The notes: generated from the sequence alone by a model not told the origin. DNA of 64,000 nucleotides from Lepiota brunneoincarnata (GCA_023014365.1 JAEBUN010000008.1:1550001-1614000); one strand, 5' to 3'; shown: positions 1-20,956, counted from the stretch's first letter. A program made the numbers and translations.

Positions 1-1236
1 GCTCCAGTTGTGGTGTCCCTACCCGTCCGGAACTTGGTGGAATACAACCACTAGCTGAAAAAAAAAAAACAGATACCTATTTCCTATTCTCGTCCCCTTG
101 TCCACTACAATTTCTATGCAGTAAAAAACGATTTCCACAACCAGACGGATTTTCTGCTTATTCGCACTACATACCAAATTACTCAAGTACACGTCAGGGT
201 GGCCCTTCTCTCTCGCTCGAAATAGTCCACACGGCAGTCACACCTAACACGCACCTAGAAGCCCTTGCCCTGTGTGTGTGGATCAGAGTTGTTATCGGAT
301 CGAGGAGTTCTTCTCAAACCGAGAAGGGGGTGGTGGACCGGTGATTGGTGACCGGTGGCTTCTAAAAACCCAAAAGACACGCGCACGACACCTGGCCAAC
401 CCCCCCCCCCCCACACACACACACACACGCCACACAGCTGACGCAGGTCGCACCTGATCCTCTCTCACCCCCAAAAGGGGCCCACACATAATCATCAAAA
501 GTTGATTTATTATTGATTCCTCGTGTGTCCCGTACACACGTGGTGATCATCCCTTTTCGGTAATCCCATGCTCTATTTTTATCCCGCATCTCGAGCTATC
601 GAGCATGTGTCCTTTAATCACAGCGATGCCCACACACCTCGCACCGCAGCATAGCTCGGACTCCCTTCTCCCCATATCCACCTGACTCCACCCTTCCTTC
701 AGTCTAAATATACAGAATTCCCCCACCAGAAGCAAGTAAAATAAATGCTGTTATTCACCACGGCATGTGTCAGATCAACAAGTAACCCGAATAAACAATC
801 ACAGCAACCAACAAATATGATACCAACCCTTCATCTTAGAAATAACTACTAGTTCCTTAAATATTTCCAAATAATAAAGACGCGGACCAACGAAGGGACA
901 CTGCCAGGGGCAGCAAGGGCACAAAACGTAAGGGATAGGAGTACAAACAACTGATCGGCCATCAACAAGAAATTCAATCAGAAATCGGGGCGATGTGACC
1001 ACTAGGGGCTGGCCAGGAAGGGGGAGGAGGGGAGGGAGAAATGGGTAAAGGTAGCCCCGGTGAACGATAATGTGAGTGAATGATGGGCGGCGTGGGTAGG
1101 GAAGCGTAAAAGTGACAAGATATCAGGAGATGGAGCCAAAAATTACACAGAAGTCCCTGCTGAACAAAACGTATCATATCCTGGGACATCATCATTTATT
1201 TGATTTTTTTGATTTTTTGCTTTCGTGATTCTCTCT
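1..1236. other. intergenic, no gene recognised
   Basis: No open frame here resembles a known family and none has convincing splice structure. The stretch holds A-rich and T-rich tracts and the simple repeat listed separately. Its right end is the 3' flank of the minus-strand membrane-protein gene. Confidence 0.5.
400..428. repeat. C-tract followed by (AC)n microsatellite
   Basis: A run of 13 C is followed directly by about eight AC dinucleotides. This is a simple repeat with no coding content. Confidence 0.95.
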
Positions 1237-2953
1237 CTATGAAGTCCGAACTCCTTTATTCATTGGCAACCTGGGCAACGACGTCAGTAACTGCACATAA
1301 ATACAAGAGGGATAACAACGAGCCTTGAGCACCCGCTTAGGCATTTCCTGCTCATAATCGCTCTCATCGGCATACTCAGCCTGTTTAGGAGGACCAGGGT
1401 TGGCATCGAAAGGGTTCGGTAAGGACCCTGATGCTGGAGCAGTAGATTTGGTGTTAGCCGCAGGTGCAGGTTCGTCAACAACGTAACCATCATAAGCCGC
1501 ACTCAAATCTTCCTCGGGTGGCGAAGGCGCGAGTGCAGGGGGATTAGGAGCAGAGGAGTTAGCGTATGCACCATAGCTATTTGGATAGCCCCCCTGTTGT
1601 GGGTATGGGTTATAAAACAGGTCTTGCTTGGGATAAGAAGGCGCGGGTGAACCGGTTGACGAGCTATGGTAGGCTGTCGACCCGTTCCCCTCGGCGCTAG
1701 TGACAGACTTGTTCCTCGAGGGAGCGGTATAATCCGTTTGTTGGGTATACTGAGACGGACGTCTTGCGAGATCAAATTCTGGACCACCGGCACCGCGAAT
1801 CATGCCAGGTGGGTAATGTGAACCTGCACCTGGAGCACCTGCTGCGCCCGCAACAGGAGCAGCAAAGGCAGGGTAAGGCGACGTGCCTTCCTGCAAACCA
1901 GCCGCGTAACCGCCATCGCGCATGCTCCTGGCCCTGGCAACGCCGATGCCAGCAGCACCAGCAGAGGTGCCACCACTCGGGTAGGCACCCGAATCGAAAT
2001 ATTCACCGGGGGCAGGCCCGTGTGCTATCTCGCGCATGCCATACATTTCCTGGCGGGGAGCAGGGTTCATCGGAGGCTGGGCAAAGGTGCCATGTGAAGC
2101 ATCCGAGAATTTCCCACCACTTGGGCCATACCCAGTCCGATAATCATCGTCATCATCATAGAAGTTCGGAACTTGCGTGTTGGCGGCGTCGCGGGCTGCC
2201 GCTGCGATCTCATCGTCGAATTTCCTTGCGCGACGGCGACGAATGCTATTGGTAACAAAGGCGATCAGGATGGCAAGCGCAATGAGGCCGACCACGGTAA
2301 AGACACCTGCGACAGCGCCAGTGTTTTTGAAAAATCTAGAGAGCGGCAGGTTAGAGGAGAACGCGTGGGAGGGACGTGGGACTTTACCCTCGTCCGCTGT
2401 TGGAAGCGGTAGCAGTACCCGTGGGAGCAACATTCCGGGAGGAGGAGATAACGATAATGGAGGTGGTGGTAGTGACGCCAACAGGTGTTGGAAGGGTCGG
2501 AGTTGTAGATGAAGTGGTTGTTGGAGGGGAAGTGGTCGTAGAGAGTGTCGTGGTCGTTGGGGGGGTCAGGGTGATGAGGGTGATGGCATTAGAGGTAGTG
2601 AGGGTAGGAGAGAGTGAGGTGGGAGGGGGTGGGGTTTGAGTAGTGACGGGGGGCTGTGAAGGACCGGTCGGAGGGAGAGTGCTTGAGGGAGAGGTTTCGG
2701 CGGTGGTGCTGGTGCTGGTGGAGCCCGACGGTGGCCCTCTGCATTCCAAGGTGAGGAAAAGGAAGGAATGTGTGGCCGAGAGATGACTTACGTGCTTGTT
2801 GTTGTGGCTGAGGGAAAGTGTAAAAAAAGAGTCAGTGCGAGGGATGGATGAGTAGGGAGATTTTACAGACTGCTGCTCATTCAAGCGTTGGTGAGAAGAG
2901 AAAGATAGATGGAAAAAAGGAAACACAAAAAGGATAGAATAATAGACGAACAT
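1237..2953 (-). CDS. mucin-like single-pass membrane protein with Pro/Ser-rich cytoplasmic tail
   Basis: The N-terminal half of the protein is a Thr/Ser/Pro-rich, probably O-glycosylated, extracellular stretch. A single TM helix (GVFTVVGLIALAILIAFVTN) follows, then a basic stop-transfer run (RRRRARKFDDE) and a long Gly/Pro/Ser/Tyr-rich tail. This topology resembles fungal wall-stress or Mid2-like sensors, but I recognise no named family. A GT-AG intron at 2387-2336 (52 bp) joins the two halves with matching phase (2 then third base). The tail as read ends at 1237. A possible 53-bp terminal intron (1323-1271) with GC-AG borders would instead end the protein in RVLK-VANE at 1256. The start is uncertain: 2953 is the most upstream ATG of the open frame, and a GTAAGT...CAG pair at 2791-2739 suggests a further intron, but I could not connect it to an upstream ATG in frame. 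The gene shows no frameshift. Confidence 0.75.
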
Positions 2954-2965
2954 ATTACGTAATCA

Positions 2966-5244
2966 CTACTCCCACACTTTCTGTATCAACTCGCCTGCCA
3001 ATTCTGCAAACCCATAAACAGATACTTGGGTGTGTCCCACCGGGCACAGATGGCAGCACAGAGCCATCTACAACCCTCAGCCCAGACGTGCCCCTCACAC
3101 GAAAGTCAGGGTCTACCACTCCCCATCCTGCACCCCGCCCCGACATCCCCGCAGAGCCCGCACCGTGCAAGAAAGGCGCTGCTACCCTCCGAATATACCC
3201 ATTCCAGGTCTTCGTCGCTTACAATGTGAGCAGCGGGCAGCACTGTTCCAGACACCCTGTCCATCCATACCGGTGCAGAGAACATCCTCCGCGCACTCCG
3301 CACTGCCTCTCGCAGGATCGCAATGTCCACATCCTCCGACAGCATTCCAAAGTCAACCGAGGGGTGTTCAAACGGATCAATATGCCTATGCATATACAAA
3401 ATTTACCGCTCACGGGAGATCGGATGCAAATTCACTATCAGGATCTGGATCGTCACGTTCGCATCGCCTGTTTCCATCATCAAGTACACGTTTCACAGCT
3501 CGTATCTGCTCGAAAACATACCGGGCGGAGGTGGTGGCAAATCTATCGTCGTTGCGGGTGGATGCGAACTGATCTGTGAAAATACAAATTCAATTTGTGG
3601 CGAGTTTTCTCCATCCGTAGGGTCCCCGAACCCGTTCCTGAATGGCGCTGCATCACTCGGTAGCCGCACATACACGATGTGATTCAGGTGTCCTGGAAGT
3701 ACCAATGGTCCGGTACGTGTCCTGTTCCATTCCGCCAGTGCAACATCCCTATTCTAATTTACTCTTTGTTTCATCCAGGACAAGCTCACTCCGTATCTGG
3801 TATCTTGGTCGCAAACGTCACTAGCGCCGACACTTGGTCAGTCAGGTTTCTTCCAACGCTCGGTTGTCCACTAGTGTTTTGATACCAACCGCCTCCAGCT
3901 CTTCGCGCTCTCCGATCCCCGAAGTCCAACAGAATTTGGGGCGTCCCGATGATCCCTCCTGAAACGATAACTTCCTTCCGGGCTACCAGTTGTTTTCTTG
4001 GGCCTTTGTGGCGTTATTGGTAGCACACAATCTACCAATCGGAATCGCCCACTCACTTTGCGCGCCAACCGCAAATTCAACACCCCGGAAAGTCTGTCCC
4101 ATTTCCTACAGGCAACACCCGCGTAACCTGCGTGTTCAACAACACATACACATTCTTCCCCGTTTTTTCGCCAGATACGCCGTCGCAAGCCGCTCCTCTC
4201 AGCGTTACTATCGATCGTGAACTGATTCCTAAGCTATTTTTTTTAACAGTGAGCAAGCCGTCCACAAACATAACTCGGAACTGAGGAACATTCACCAATT
4301 CCGATCGGTCGCCCTGCAGTTCATGTCAAGCTTGTACGGAAATTTCCTCGGCCTAGTTCCCGAGTCGTCTGTATCATCTTGTCATTGAACGGGTGGTTGC
4401 TGTACGGTGCAGTAACAGAGACTTTTCCATGTCGTCCGTGCATCGACAAATCAACATGTCCTCGCTCATCCTGCTTCTCGCTATCCGCGGTCCATTTCTC
4501 AGCCTGGGACATAACGCTCAGGAAAGAAAAAAAAAAAGAGAAAAAAGGGGGGGTCCGACAAGAGAACGTTCGAACCTTGAACAAATACGGCAACATCCTC
4601 TCCCAACTCAATCTCTCTCTGCCCCAGTCACTCTCAGCCCACCGATCCCAGTCGTCCCTCGATCCACGGGGTGTACACCATCCCATCTTAACCCAAAACT
4701 CAATCAAACAAAACGTCGACGCCTCGGAAATTATCTATCGGCGGCTCACTATGCGAAGTGTACCCACCCAACATCTTTGCCCTCGTATAACCAGGACCTC
4801 GGCCATTGAGTCCAGCCTGAGGCTTAGTCTTGTAGTTCCAGTCAACTCGTGTCTTGGGTAGTTCTCGACAGAGACCTGGAGGATACAGTCGCGAACACAT
4901 CGTCATTACTACATTACCGGATGGTTCATTTTTCAATGGCCTAGTGGGAAGAAAAGAAGACGACGTACGATGGTCCATCTTCGATAACGAGGACTTTGTA
5001 TTTGGAGTTTCCGGCGAGGCGGGAGGGCAACGACTGCACCTCCGTTTCCGCCTGCAGAAAAAAGTGTCAGAAGGGATATGAGCTAGGGTGGAAGTTTTTC
5101 TTTTTAGGGGGGTGTACCTCCGGCGATGATAAAGTCACATTCTGTAGAGGGCAACGAGTCTGGACTCTGGAACTGTACGGTTTTGAGGCAGGCTCGGGCT
5201 ACGAAAGTCAGAACGAGGAGCGATTTAAAGTTGGGTTTCGGCAT
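2966..5244 (-). pseudogene. GMC oxidoreductase, aryl-alcohol-oxidase-like, copy 1 (disrupted)
   Basis: This is a FAD-dependent GMC oxidoreductase (AA3_2), the secreted class that oxidises aryl alcohols and releases H2O2. The start at 5244 opens a hydrophobic leader followed by CDFIIAG, the beginning of the Rossmann fold. An intron interrupts the glycine motif before GNGGAV. Further pieces carry YTRAKMLGG (GMC signature 1), [28 protein letters not shown] and a C-terminal GG-HTQ-VSVYGFAEL. The catalytic His of the LHGAG segment and the second His are both recognisable. The frame breaks by apparent single-base insertions near 3035, 3170, 4086, 4342-4352 (two), 4669 and 5023. Unlike copies 2-4 there is no intron before the terminal HTQ exon. 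Copy 1 is therefore the most divergent member, separated from copy 2 by a shorter interval than the other copies. Stop at 2968-2966. Confidence 0.8.
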
Positions 5245-5706
5245 CAGTGGTTGATTGTAGCCCCCGGGAGAGTAGAATAGGGTAGTTATCATGGACGAAA
5301 ATGTACCCCAACAACCCCCCCTTACCAGCGAAAACAAAGCCACAGCCGCCGCCGCCCCAAACCGATGTCATCGTGTCAAAGGGTAACCAGTAAGGTTTCG
5401 AAGGGGAAAGGAGAAGTATAACATGGCCATCAGCTGATTTTGAGAATTTGGGGATAACGAGAGGTTGGAGAGTAAGTGTTTGGTTATGGCCGCGGGGGTT
5501 GTCGTTGGTCGAATCCACTCCGACGAGCGTGCTTTGCGTGAAATGACCCGTGTTCACTAGTACAGCAACACGTATAAAAATGGGTGTATCAGCATTGCCT
5601 ATGAATGACTAGAAACAGGTCGTGTTTACACAGATGAGAAAAAAGACGAAACAACAGCGCAAGATATACATCTTCTCTACAATATGGTTGCGACCCACTC
5701 CATATT
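5245..5706. other. spacer between oxidase copies 1 and 2
   Basis: This is the 5' flank of copy 1 and 3' flank of copy 2, both on the minus strand. No gene was recognised. Confidence 0.5.
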
Positions 5707-7987
<2,281 letters not shown>

Positions 7988-9393
7988 CACTTCGATGGAA
8001 TTCCCGGCTCTCAGGCCCTCAGGCAGAAGCGCATTTATAGCTTGGGATAGTAATCTCGTAACAATGCCGCTTGACCTCCGGGGATCCACAGCCTGGAAAT
8101 TTGTTAGGTATCAAGGGACGAAGGCATTGCCGAAGACCCACCATGATTGCATGAAGCCTGATGCGCAAGATGCTTGTTCGTCGGCAACGGCTTTGGCACG
8201 GGTTCCACGATAAGGAACTCAGGTATGGGCCGCGCAGGTGCCACTGACCGGGAAATGGATTTCGATTTGGCTATTGGACGGTTAATGACAAGAGTTAACT
8301 TGAGGTGCTAGGCGCGACTTGCAGATGTGAACGTCACGCATGCCGTCACCGTACGGTTCTCACGACCCATCAGCCAAGGAGGAGGGGTTGAAAGTTGATC
8401 CCAATAAAATTAAATTAGATGACGGGAGGGGGCGCAAGTTGTGTGGGTCGTAACTCGCAGCCCAGTAGTATCTATATCTTATGATTGGTTGATTTTGTGT
8501 ACAGCTATGATACAAGGCACGCAGATAACCCCGGAAGCCCTACCCGCCCACCACACTCACGTTGCCCCGGATATGTATACTTATAGGCGCTTGATTGCAT
8601 GCACATGGCTACGACATTGCGCTCAAGTCAATTTAGCCGCCGATGGTCCGGAGTACATGCGCACGCCCCAAACACATCAAACCATTCGTCCTTTTAGACA
8701 AATGAATCCCAGATACAGTATGCCACCTCCTAGAAATGCTCCGAGGCGGACCTGTGTCGCTGGTAAGAGAGTAGTATACCGAGTGCCCGCGCTCCCACGC
8801 TGTCTGCGAACCTCTTAGGTCAAGGCTGCAAGGCCATATGGCTCACAAAGACGCCGAGGTATACATGAGTACATGAAATTTAACAACATAACATAGTCTC
8901 TGTTTGCAATTGTGACCTATCTGAGAGCTCAACCACTTTTAGGACAGATACTGACCAGAAGATCCGGAGATACCGGGTCAGATTTAAGCACTCATGTATC
9001 ATGTCCATTGATGCAGTTTTTTGTAGTGTTCCATTAATAACCATCAGAACCCACAATGACTACTATTGTTATAATGCAATGAAGGAAACCTCGAGTAGCC
9101 GGGGAATGGAGACGATAGCAGAGAATGTATACCAAAAATTAGATCGTGGAACAACAATTGCTGGAGTGAAACAAGAAACATGTTAGCGTTAAGTATCAGC
9201 CAACTGCAAGAGCTTGAAGATAAAGAAGGGTTCGTTCCGGTGAGCCACGATGAACAGTCGACAACGGAAGTAAATATATTAACTGCTATATTGATACATA
9301 CAAATAACTTGGGCAGACACGGAACTACGACCAATTGGAAACCAGGTCCCAGTTACGCAGATGATGAGGGGAAACAATTTGCAATACACCTTC
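7988..9393. other. intergenic spacer of the oxidase array
   Basis: This holds the promoter side of copy 2 and the 3' flank of copy 3. Around 8820-8895 a short block (GCAAGGCC..., GAAATTTAACAACAT) resembles the block at 12440-12480 in the next spacer, consistent with duplication of spacer and gene together. No gene was recognised. Confidence 0.5.
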
Positions 9394-11652
<2,259 letters not shown>

Positions 11653-13051
11653 TCTTGCAACAAGGGTCCTTGTCAACACTCAAGCCCCAGGCATTAGGGG
11701 CACATTTATAACTTTGTATTCCGGGAGCCTCGTAACCTCCGGATATCCTATCTGCTGCTCGCCGTCGGAGAATTTTTCGTCCTTATCCAGAGCCTCAGGG
11801 GACAAAGGAGTTTTCAAAGACCCGTAGTGGAGAATGCGCAGGGTAATAGCATGGAGTTACAATGTTGGCGTTGGCTCCGTGGTACGGATTCCCGGTGTGC
11901 CCGTTACTGACATAATGTTGTAGCATTAATTTGGTCGCTGGACGGTCGATGAGAGGACCTGATTTGCTGAAGCTCACGATTTCAGAGGCGTGGCATTGAT
12001 GTGCACCCCGTCGGAGAGCGCGAGCAGAGTTGTTCGTGCCATATATAGTATTCACGAACCAATTGGGAGGAGAATAAACTGGGACTGCGGGTTCATCGAT
12101 GACTGTACCCTAAAGGAAAAACAGGGAGAGAGAAATCACCAGTGAGGTTGGATGACAAGAGAGTGCACAATACTTGGGACGGGGTGATCGCGTGGGTGTG
12201 CGGCCTATTTTTACTCTTTGCCTTGTGACTGGCCTATGTTTTTGTGCAGGTGACAATAAGAGAACAAATACAGCCACACAAACTTTACCCTTGAGCTCCA
12301 TCTGCACCATCCTCACCCCTTGTATGCAGGCCCCTGGGTATGCACGCAGGGTTCCCAAGTTGTGCTCAATCAAATCACCTGGCGACGGCACACCTCAACC
12401 CCCCTCAACCCCCCCCCCCCCCCACTCCTTTCCTAAGTGAGGCCAAGGTATAATGTAGGAGTATGCGAAATTAACAACATGTCATGTTCTTAGTTTAGGA
12501 GAAGTATGTCGAGTGTTGGAGTTGCAAATTCACCTATTTGGAAGGCCACCGGCACGGGCTGTGGCTCGTCCCGAGGTCTTGCCACGAGTTCCGGACATAG
12601 CGGACCAGCCGCACGTTTATCGATGCACCTCCTTTAGCATCTCTATATTCACTGCTACCACCATTGACCCTGTAAGTTCTCTACTACGATCATTATGGTG
12701 CCTCATAGCTAGAGCGGCTAATGGTGTAGGAAATGACAACAAGAAACGTATGCTACAACGTTCAAGTCTGATAATTATTGCATTGTTGTAATGGGAAAGA
12801 GAAAGCCAGGTTCTCCGCCAATAGTAGGGGCTTGAGGATAAGGAGGGATTATGTACTAAGAAGCGGTCGGACCGGGTCCATTCTGAGAAACTGCTTTGTC
12901 TGAACAGCTAGAAATGGAAATGACTTTGTTCACCACCGGAATTATACAAACGGAATCAATTATAAGTGTAACCATCAAGTTGCATTTTACACTGGCGAGA
13001 AAAGGGAGAAACAATATAGAATACGCTTTCCCTCAAACCGGCATCACCCAC
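11653..13051. other. intergenic spacer of the oxidase array
   Basis: This is the promoter side of copy 3 and 3' flank of copy 4. It contains a 15-base C tract at 12409-12423. An unrecognised minus-strand frame at 12110-12391 has no family resemblance. No gene is supported. Confidence 0.5.
12409..12423. repeat. poly-C tract
   Basis: Fifteen consecutive C, preceded by shorter C runs. Confidence 0.9.
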
Positions 13052-16561
<3,510 letters not shown>

Positions 16562-17320
16562 CTAGTCCCGAAATCTCTCGGAGAGGAGTAGAGCAGCTGC
16601 GAGAACAACACTGTCGAGAAGATTATGTGCGATGATAGCCTCACCGGCTTCAAACACAGTCGTCCCGTCCGAGGCAGGATAAAATTTGCCGATTTGCTGG
16701 AACCGGCTCAACGCATAGGTATAAAGCTAGAGATCGTGTGGAGTTTATGTTATTCTGTGTTTCACTGAACAGAGATATCCGGAGATACTCACATACATCG
16801 CATCTCGCGCGAACTGCCAGGTATAATGCTTTCCGTGAATCTGCATCAAACGGGAGCTACGAAAAGGAGTTAATCCACGTTCAGTTGGTTGCATTACCTG
16901 GTGGTCCGGAATAACTCTTACCTATGATCAGGCTGATAAAGGCAACCACTCGGCAGCGCGCTGTTTATTAACAGTTCCATATACCTCCACCTCCTGGCCC
17001 TGCGGCTTCCATACAATGTATCCAACCGCGGCTCCGTTTGGACGCTGAACAGAGGTATAATCATATCCGTTCTGTGCCATTCTAATTCTGTACATTAGTG
17101 TTTTACTGGCCGAATCGATGACATCACAACTGGTGATGAGACCCTGTCTTTGCGAGGTAAAAATAAAGCGCTTCGTCGGGGGGGTTGATTTTTCTGGATA
17201 CGGAAGAGCACCAAACGTAGGTGGCTGACTAGAGATGCTCGGTCCCTGTCTTTCATTAATCGAACTCGGATTGGCAGGGTTGTACCAGCCTGCTTGAGCG
17301 TAGGGGTTTATGCCGTACAT
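16562..17320 (-). CDS. DUF6593 domain protein A
   Basis: The start MYGINPYAQAGWYNP (17320) matches that of the paralogue at 21816, which begins MLGNPYIQGGWYNP. A proline-rich leader leads to RFIFTS, followed by a DUF6593-like core: tandem beta strands with MYRI, GYIVWKPQGQEVEVYG and KQRAAEWLPLS. Later exons read SSRLMQIHGKHYTWQFARDA, then ALSRFQQIGKFYPASD and a hydrophobic, Leu-rich end (SVVLAAALLLSERFRD). Introns lie at about 16924-16863 and 16780-16735, both GT-AG. Just before the first donor the frame needs removal of one base (near 16935, LSA-stop instead of LSPDHR). A TATA-like element lies near 17410. DUF6593 proteins are abundant in mushroom-forming fungi and have no known function. 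Stop at 16564-16562. Confidence 0.75.
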
Positions 17321-19324
17321 GGAAGTTAAAGAGGATGAGGAAAGCTGAGGAAGACGGAGGAAGAAAATCAATGACTGGGTGAAGAAGGTGTGTGATATGT
17401 TGGGGGGTTATATATTATGAAGCCCAGACTGAGGTACGCCATCGCCACCTACTCACACGAAACATTTGAGCCAGAGCCTAGAGAATGATGCAAGTAACAA
17501 GGGACTCTGTGCAAGAGCTTGTAGCACCGCAAACCTTGAATAGAACTACGGACTCCTTCCGAATTCCTTGGGTCGGGTCCCAGATCTGCGCTGCCACCAT
17601 AGAGGCCCACTCTAGGATTCTCGGGCAGGGCCTTGTTGTCCTCGTGCGGTGATCTCGTTGGAATGATACCGGAGGGACTATGAGACAGATTAGAGATTGA
17701 ATGGATGGTGAGGGGGGGGCGAAACAATCTCGCCTGAAGTTGCAGTGAATAAGCAGGTCCAGCTAGAATGCTATCAAGAGGCTCGGTTGATCCGGTTTGG
17801 GGATAATTAGGGCGGCGATGCGATCATTGCGCCACCCAATCAGAGCCAAGTTTGCCATCACGCGGCCCATCCGTTTACCGTATCCCGTCCTCCCGTTGTC
17901 GCTAGCCAGCAGAACAACTGCCCATGTCGTCGTCGAGTAGCGACTCAGGAACGAAACATCGCATTCGCCGAGATCTCTCAAGTCGTTTTCAATTTTCTAT
18001 CCGTTTCATCGGGGGATCTGGAAAGGTCTAAAGCCACTCAAGGCTGTAGTCAAAGGCATCATCTCAGATGAAATCAAACTCCTCTCCGTAGGCTCACTCG
18101 GCCTCATTGCTCAACGTTCAATGCTCGGCGGTAACAGGTAACAACAAGTAACCCGGGGTATAGCGTTTTCCTTTCCATCATCTCTGGTCAAAACAACGGA
18201 AGTGAGCATAGGCAGATATTCACCCTCCGTCTTCTTGCCTATCGGATGGGCTGACCCTCTATCATCAAAACAGCAACAGGGTGAATAGTCCCCAACGTGC
18301 TTAGCTTGGGTCTGTAGAAATTACGTGTAAGCAGCACGTTGCCCATCCGGTCCCGGATCTCCATGGCAGGAGCTCGGCCGCATGGAGCTCCTTTGTCATA
18401 AATGGAGGAGAGGGGGGGGGAAGAGAAACCCGGAGACCCAAGCAGCATCGAAGTCAACAGGGCATAAAACCCATTTGTAACCATTCATCTTCATGTGGGC
18501 GTAAAGCATCGCTCCTCAGAATTTTCTTGCCTATTGCCCGGTCTCAGCATGAATGCATGAGCGGCGGACGCCCACCAGTCTGTTAATAAAGCGCTCTCAA
18601 CGCTCAAGGTCTCCGCGCGTATCAAAGGCATCTGATGTGCTGAAACGTTTATCATACTCAATTTTCTGTTTGCAAGGTCCGAGTCCGCCAGCGCTCGTAT
18701 CAGGATTCACTCGTACTCAGAGTGCGGGTACCATTGTTCTTAGAAAGGAAACGAATTGATGGGATTGATTAGGATAGGGGCCTTTCGGAGCAGCACGGAG
18801 CTAAACAATGCAGGTTGATCAAAGACTGTCGAAGCGTCCTCTGGTCCGACTTTCAGTTCCATTGCTCACTTCTAGTCATCCTTAACTATTGTAATCCGGT
18901 CTCGCGGCAACCAGCTAGCGCGCTTCTGGTATGTCTTAGAAGGTGGCAAAATGGTAACTACCCTTGTCTGGTACCAGTTTCCAAGCCGAGTTATCAAGTG
19001 GGCTGTGCAATTGAATAATTTTCTTAAACATTTCTTTGCTCCTGGTTCATGTGTGCATTCATAGGGAAGATATACGGTTAAACCTTTGTTCAATATGTTC
19101 TGCTTTCATCAGTACGAAATAGGGAGGGCTTGGAGCATAGTAACAAGCCTGACCCTGCAGGTAAGCGCTGATGGAATTCCGGCACAAACACCTTACCTAC
19201 GCTAATCCTACTCGGGAAGTGTAGCGTAAATTCGCAATTCAGTCGAATCCACAGCTCCCTGCAACGAGCTGGCTACGCTTCCCAGCTCTTTCCATACCAT
19301 CATCCCCTCCCCCCACCCCCCACC
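17321..19324. other. intergenic, no gene recognised
   Basis: About 2 kb between the DUF6593-A start and the DUF6534 gene. Short open frames (for example 17449-17727 minus) show no family features or splice structure. Confidence 0.5.
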
Positions 19325-20956
19325 ATGGGCCTCCCAATACCCCCACATCCCCCGACTTACGGGCTCGAGATGAGGTACGTTGTGATCTGCTCTGGTTTGG
19401 GTTGACGTCTAGGGTTCAGACTTGACCTTCAGAAACGGACCTATTGTACGTTCCGACTGTTGCAGAACCGGGCATCCTGGGTCCAACGTTGACTTCTTGG
19501 CTTAGTTCGTGGGGTTCACGATTGATTGCTTATTGTTTGGTTTGCTCGTTGCTCAGATATGTACGTTGTGGTCATCGCCTAGTTCCAAAATTGCTGAACC
19601 CAGTGGCAGGCGTGTATGTTCGAGGGATCAAGTGGCATCGCGACGCCCCGATGATGCAGGCTTTAGGTGTGTAATGTGCATCATGAGGACTTCAGGCAAC
19701 TCAAATACTTTCTCAAGTCTACTTTTTATGTTTCGTCGAGTTCTTCCGGTTGATCGTCGTGATCCGGAGTGCCTGGGGACTCCTGATCAAATCGAATGTG
19801 CGTCCCGGGTGGGTCGCAGGTTCCACGTCGCTCGCAGTAGCGTTACCTTCTCTGGCTGGTTTTGGTTCGTTTCTCTTCATCCTTTGTATTCTGATTAAAG
19901 GCTAACTCGGAGTAGAGTCGGCTATTGTGCAATTTTTCTTTTCATGGTGCGCCCCGGTCTTGATTCAGGAATTTGGTTTGACTGACGTTTCGTGGGTGAT
20001 TGTAGGAGAATCTGGTCTATGAAAAGAGGAGATAAGATATTTTGGGTGGTATCAGCGGTTATCGTCATGGTGAGATCATCTCCTATTTGGTTTATGACTT
20101 GGCTGTGATTGGACATGGGCCTTGTTCAGGTTGCCATAATGCAGACAGGAGGCTCAGTGGGTGTAAGCTACCACGTACGTTTTAGACTATATCTCAGCGT
20201 CACTTGCGTCGATTAAAGGGAGATTCTACCTAGCTGAAAATGGCGGTGGCGAGCATGCGGGACCCCAAACAGGTACAAGCTGTCTCGCTGTATACCACGG
20301 TGGGTATCTTTGCCGGTATCTTACACAAAAGGTCAAATTCTTTAACTGACAGGTGATGGTTGATTGTGATAAAGATCTGGCTTGCGGGAAGTTTTATCTG
20401 CGACCTTTTTATTGTGTTTGCCATGGCTACTATCGTATGTCCCCACCCCTCAGAGCCTGTCACAACGTCACTGAAGCGACGCAGCTGGTTAATGTGCGAA
20501 AGGAGGTGATGTTCAGAGAAACGGAGAAGATCATTGATTATCTTCTGCGTCTGACGATTGAGACGGGTGCCTTGACAGTCCTAGCGGCAGCTGTGATGCT
20601 TGGGCTGCACCTCAAATATCCTAAGGAGACGTTTTGCCTTGGCATGTAAGCCCCCTTGCAGGTTTTATAGTCGCACAAACTGAATGGCGTTATAGACTCT
20701 ATATCCTTGGTGGGCTGTACGTTCGGACACATAACGTATAGTGGTGAAAAAGAACACTAACCATTCTGGAAGATACACCAATCTCTTGTTGTTTCTGTTG
20801 AACAGCAGGGAAAAATCGCACGATCCACGCAACAATGAAATAAGCCTACAGCTACCTGCAATGTCTGAATTCGCGCAAACGGCATCATCAAGCTCTCGCA
20901 TGTTGGACGATGCGGCCATTGTTAATTCGCCGGGAGGAAGCAGTGTCAAAGGTTAA
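19325..20956 (+). CDS. DUF6534 family multi-TM protein
   Basis: Predicted polytopic membrane protein of unknown function, common in Agaricomycetes. The first exon starts MGLPIPPHPPTYGLEM (19325). A TM segment GFTIDCLLFGLLVAQ follows, then FWVVSAVIVM, then IKIWLAGSFICDLFIVFAMA. The diagnostic DUF6534 block is TEKIIDYLLRLTIETGALT with ILYILGG-LYTNLLLFLLNS. The last junction is well supported: a donor in GGT-GGG-CT and an acceptor GGAAG restore the family motif GGLYTNLL with an intron of 56 bp and a CTAAC branch site. The tail is a Ser/Ala-rich hydrophilic segment ending at 20956. An apparent in-frame TAG around 19503 and a possible one-base loss just upstream, before the first TM, mean the 5' half is damaged or mis-sequenced. 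Exon borders in 19370-20350 are uncertain. Confidence 0.7.

Noticed and set aside
400..428. C/AC repeat as a possible regulatory or recombination site
   Set aside because: An ordinary microsatellite with no associated gene feature.
1764..2255. 163-codon plus-strand frame inside the mucin-like gene
   Set aside because: Antisense shadow of the Gly/Pro/Ser-rich tail of the real gene.
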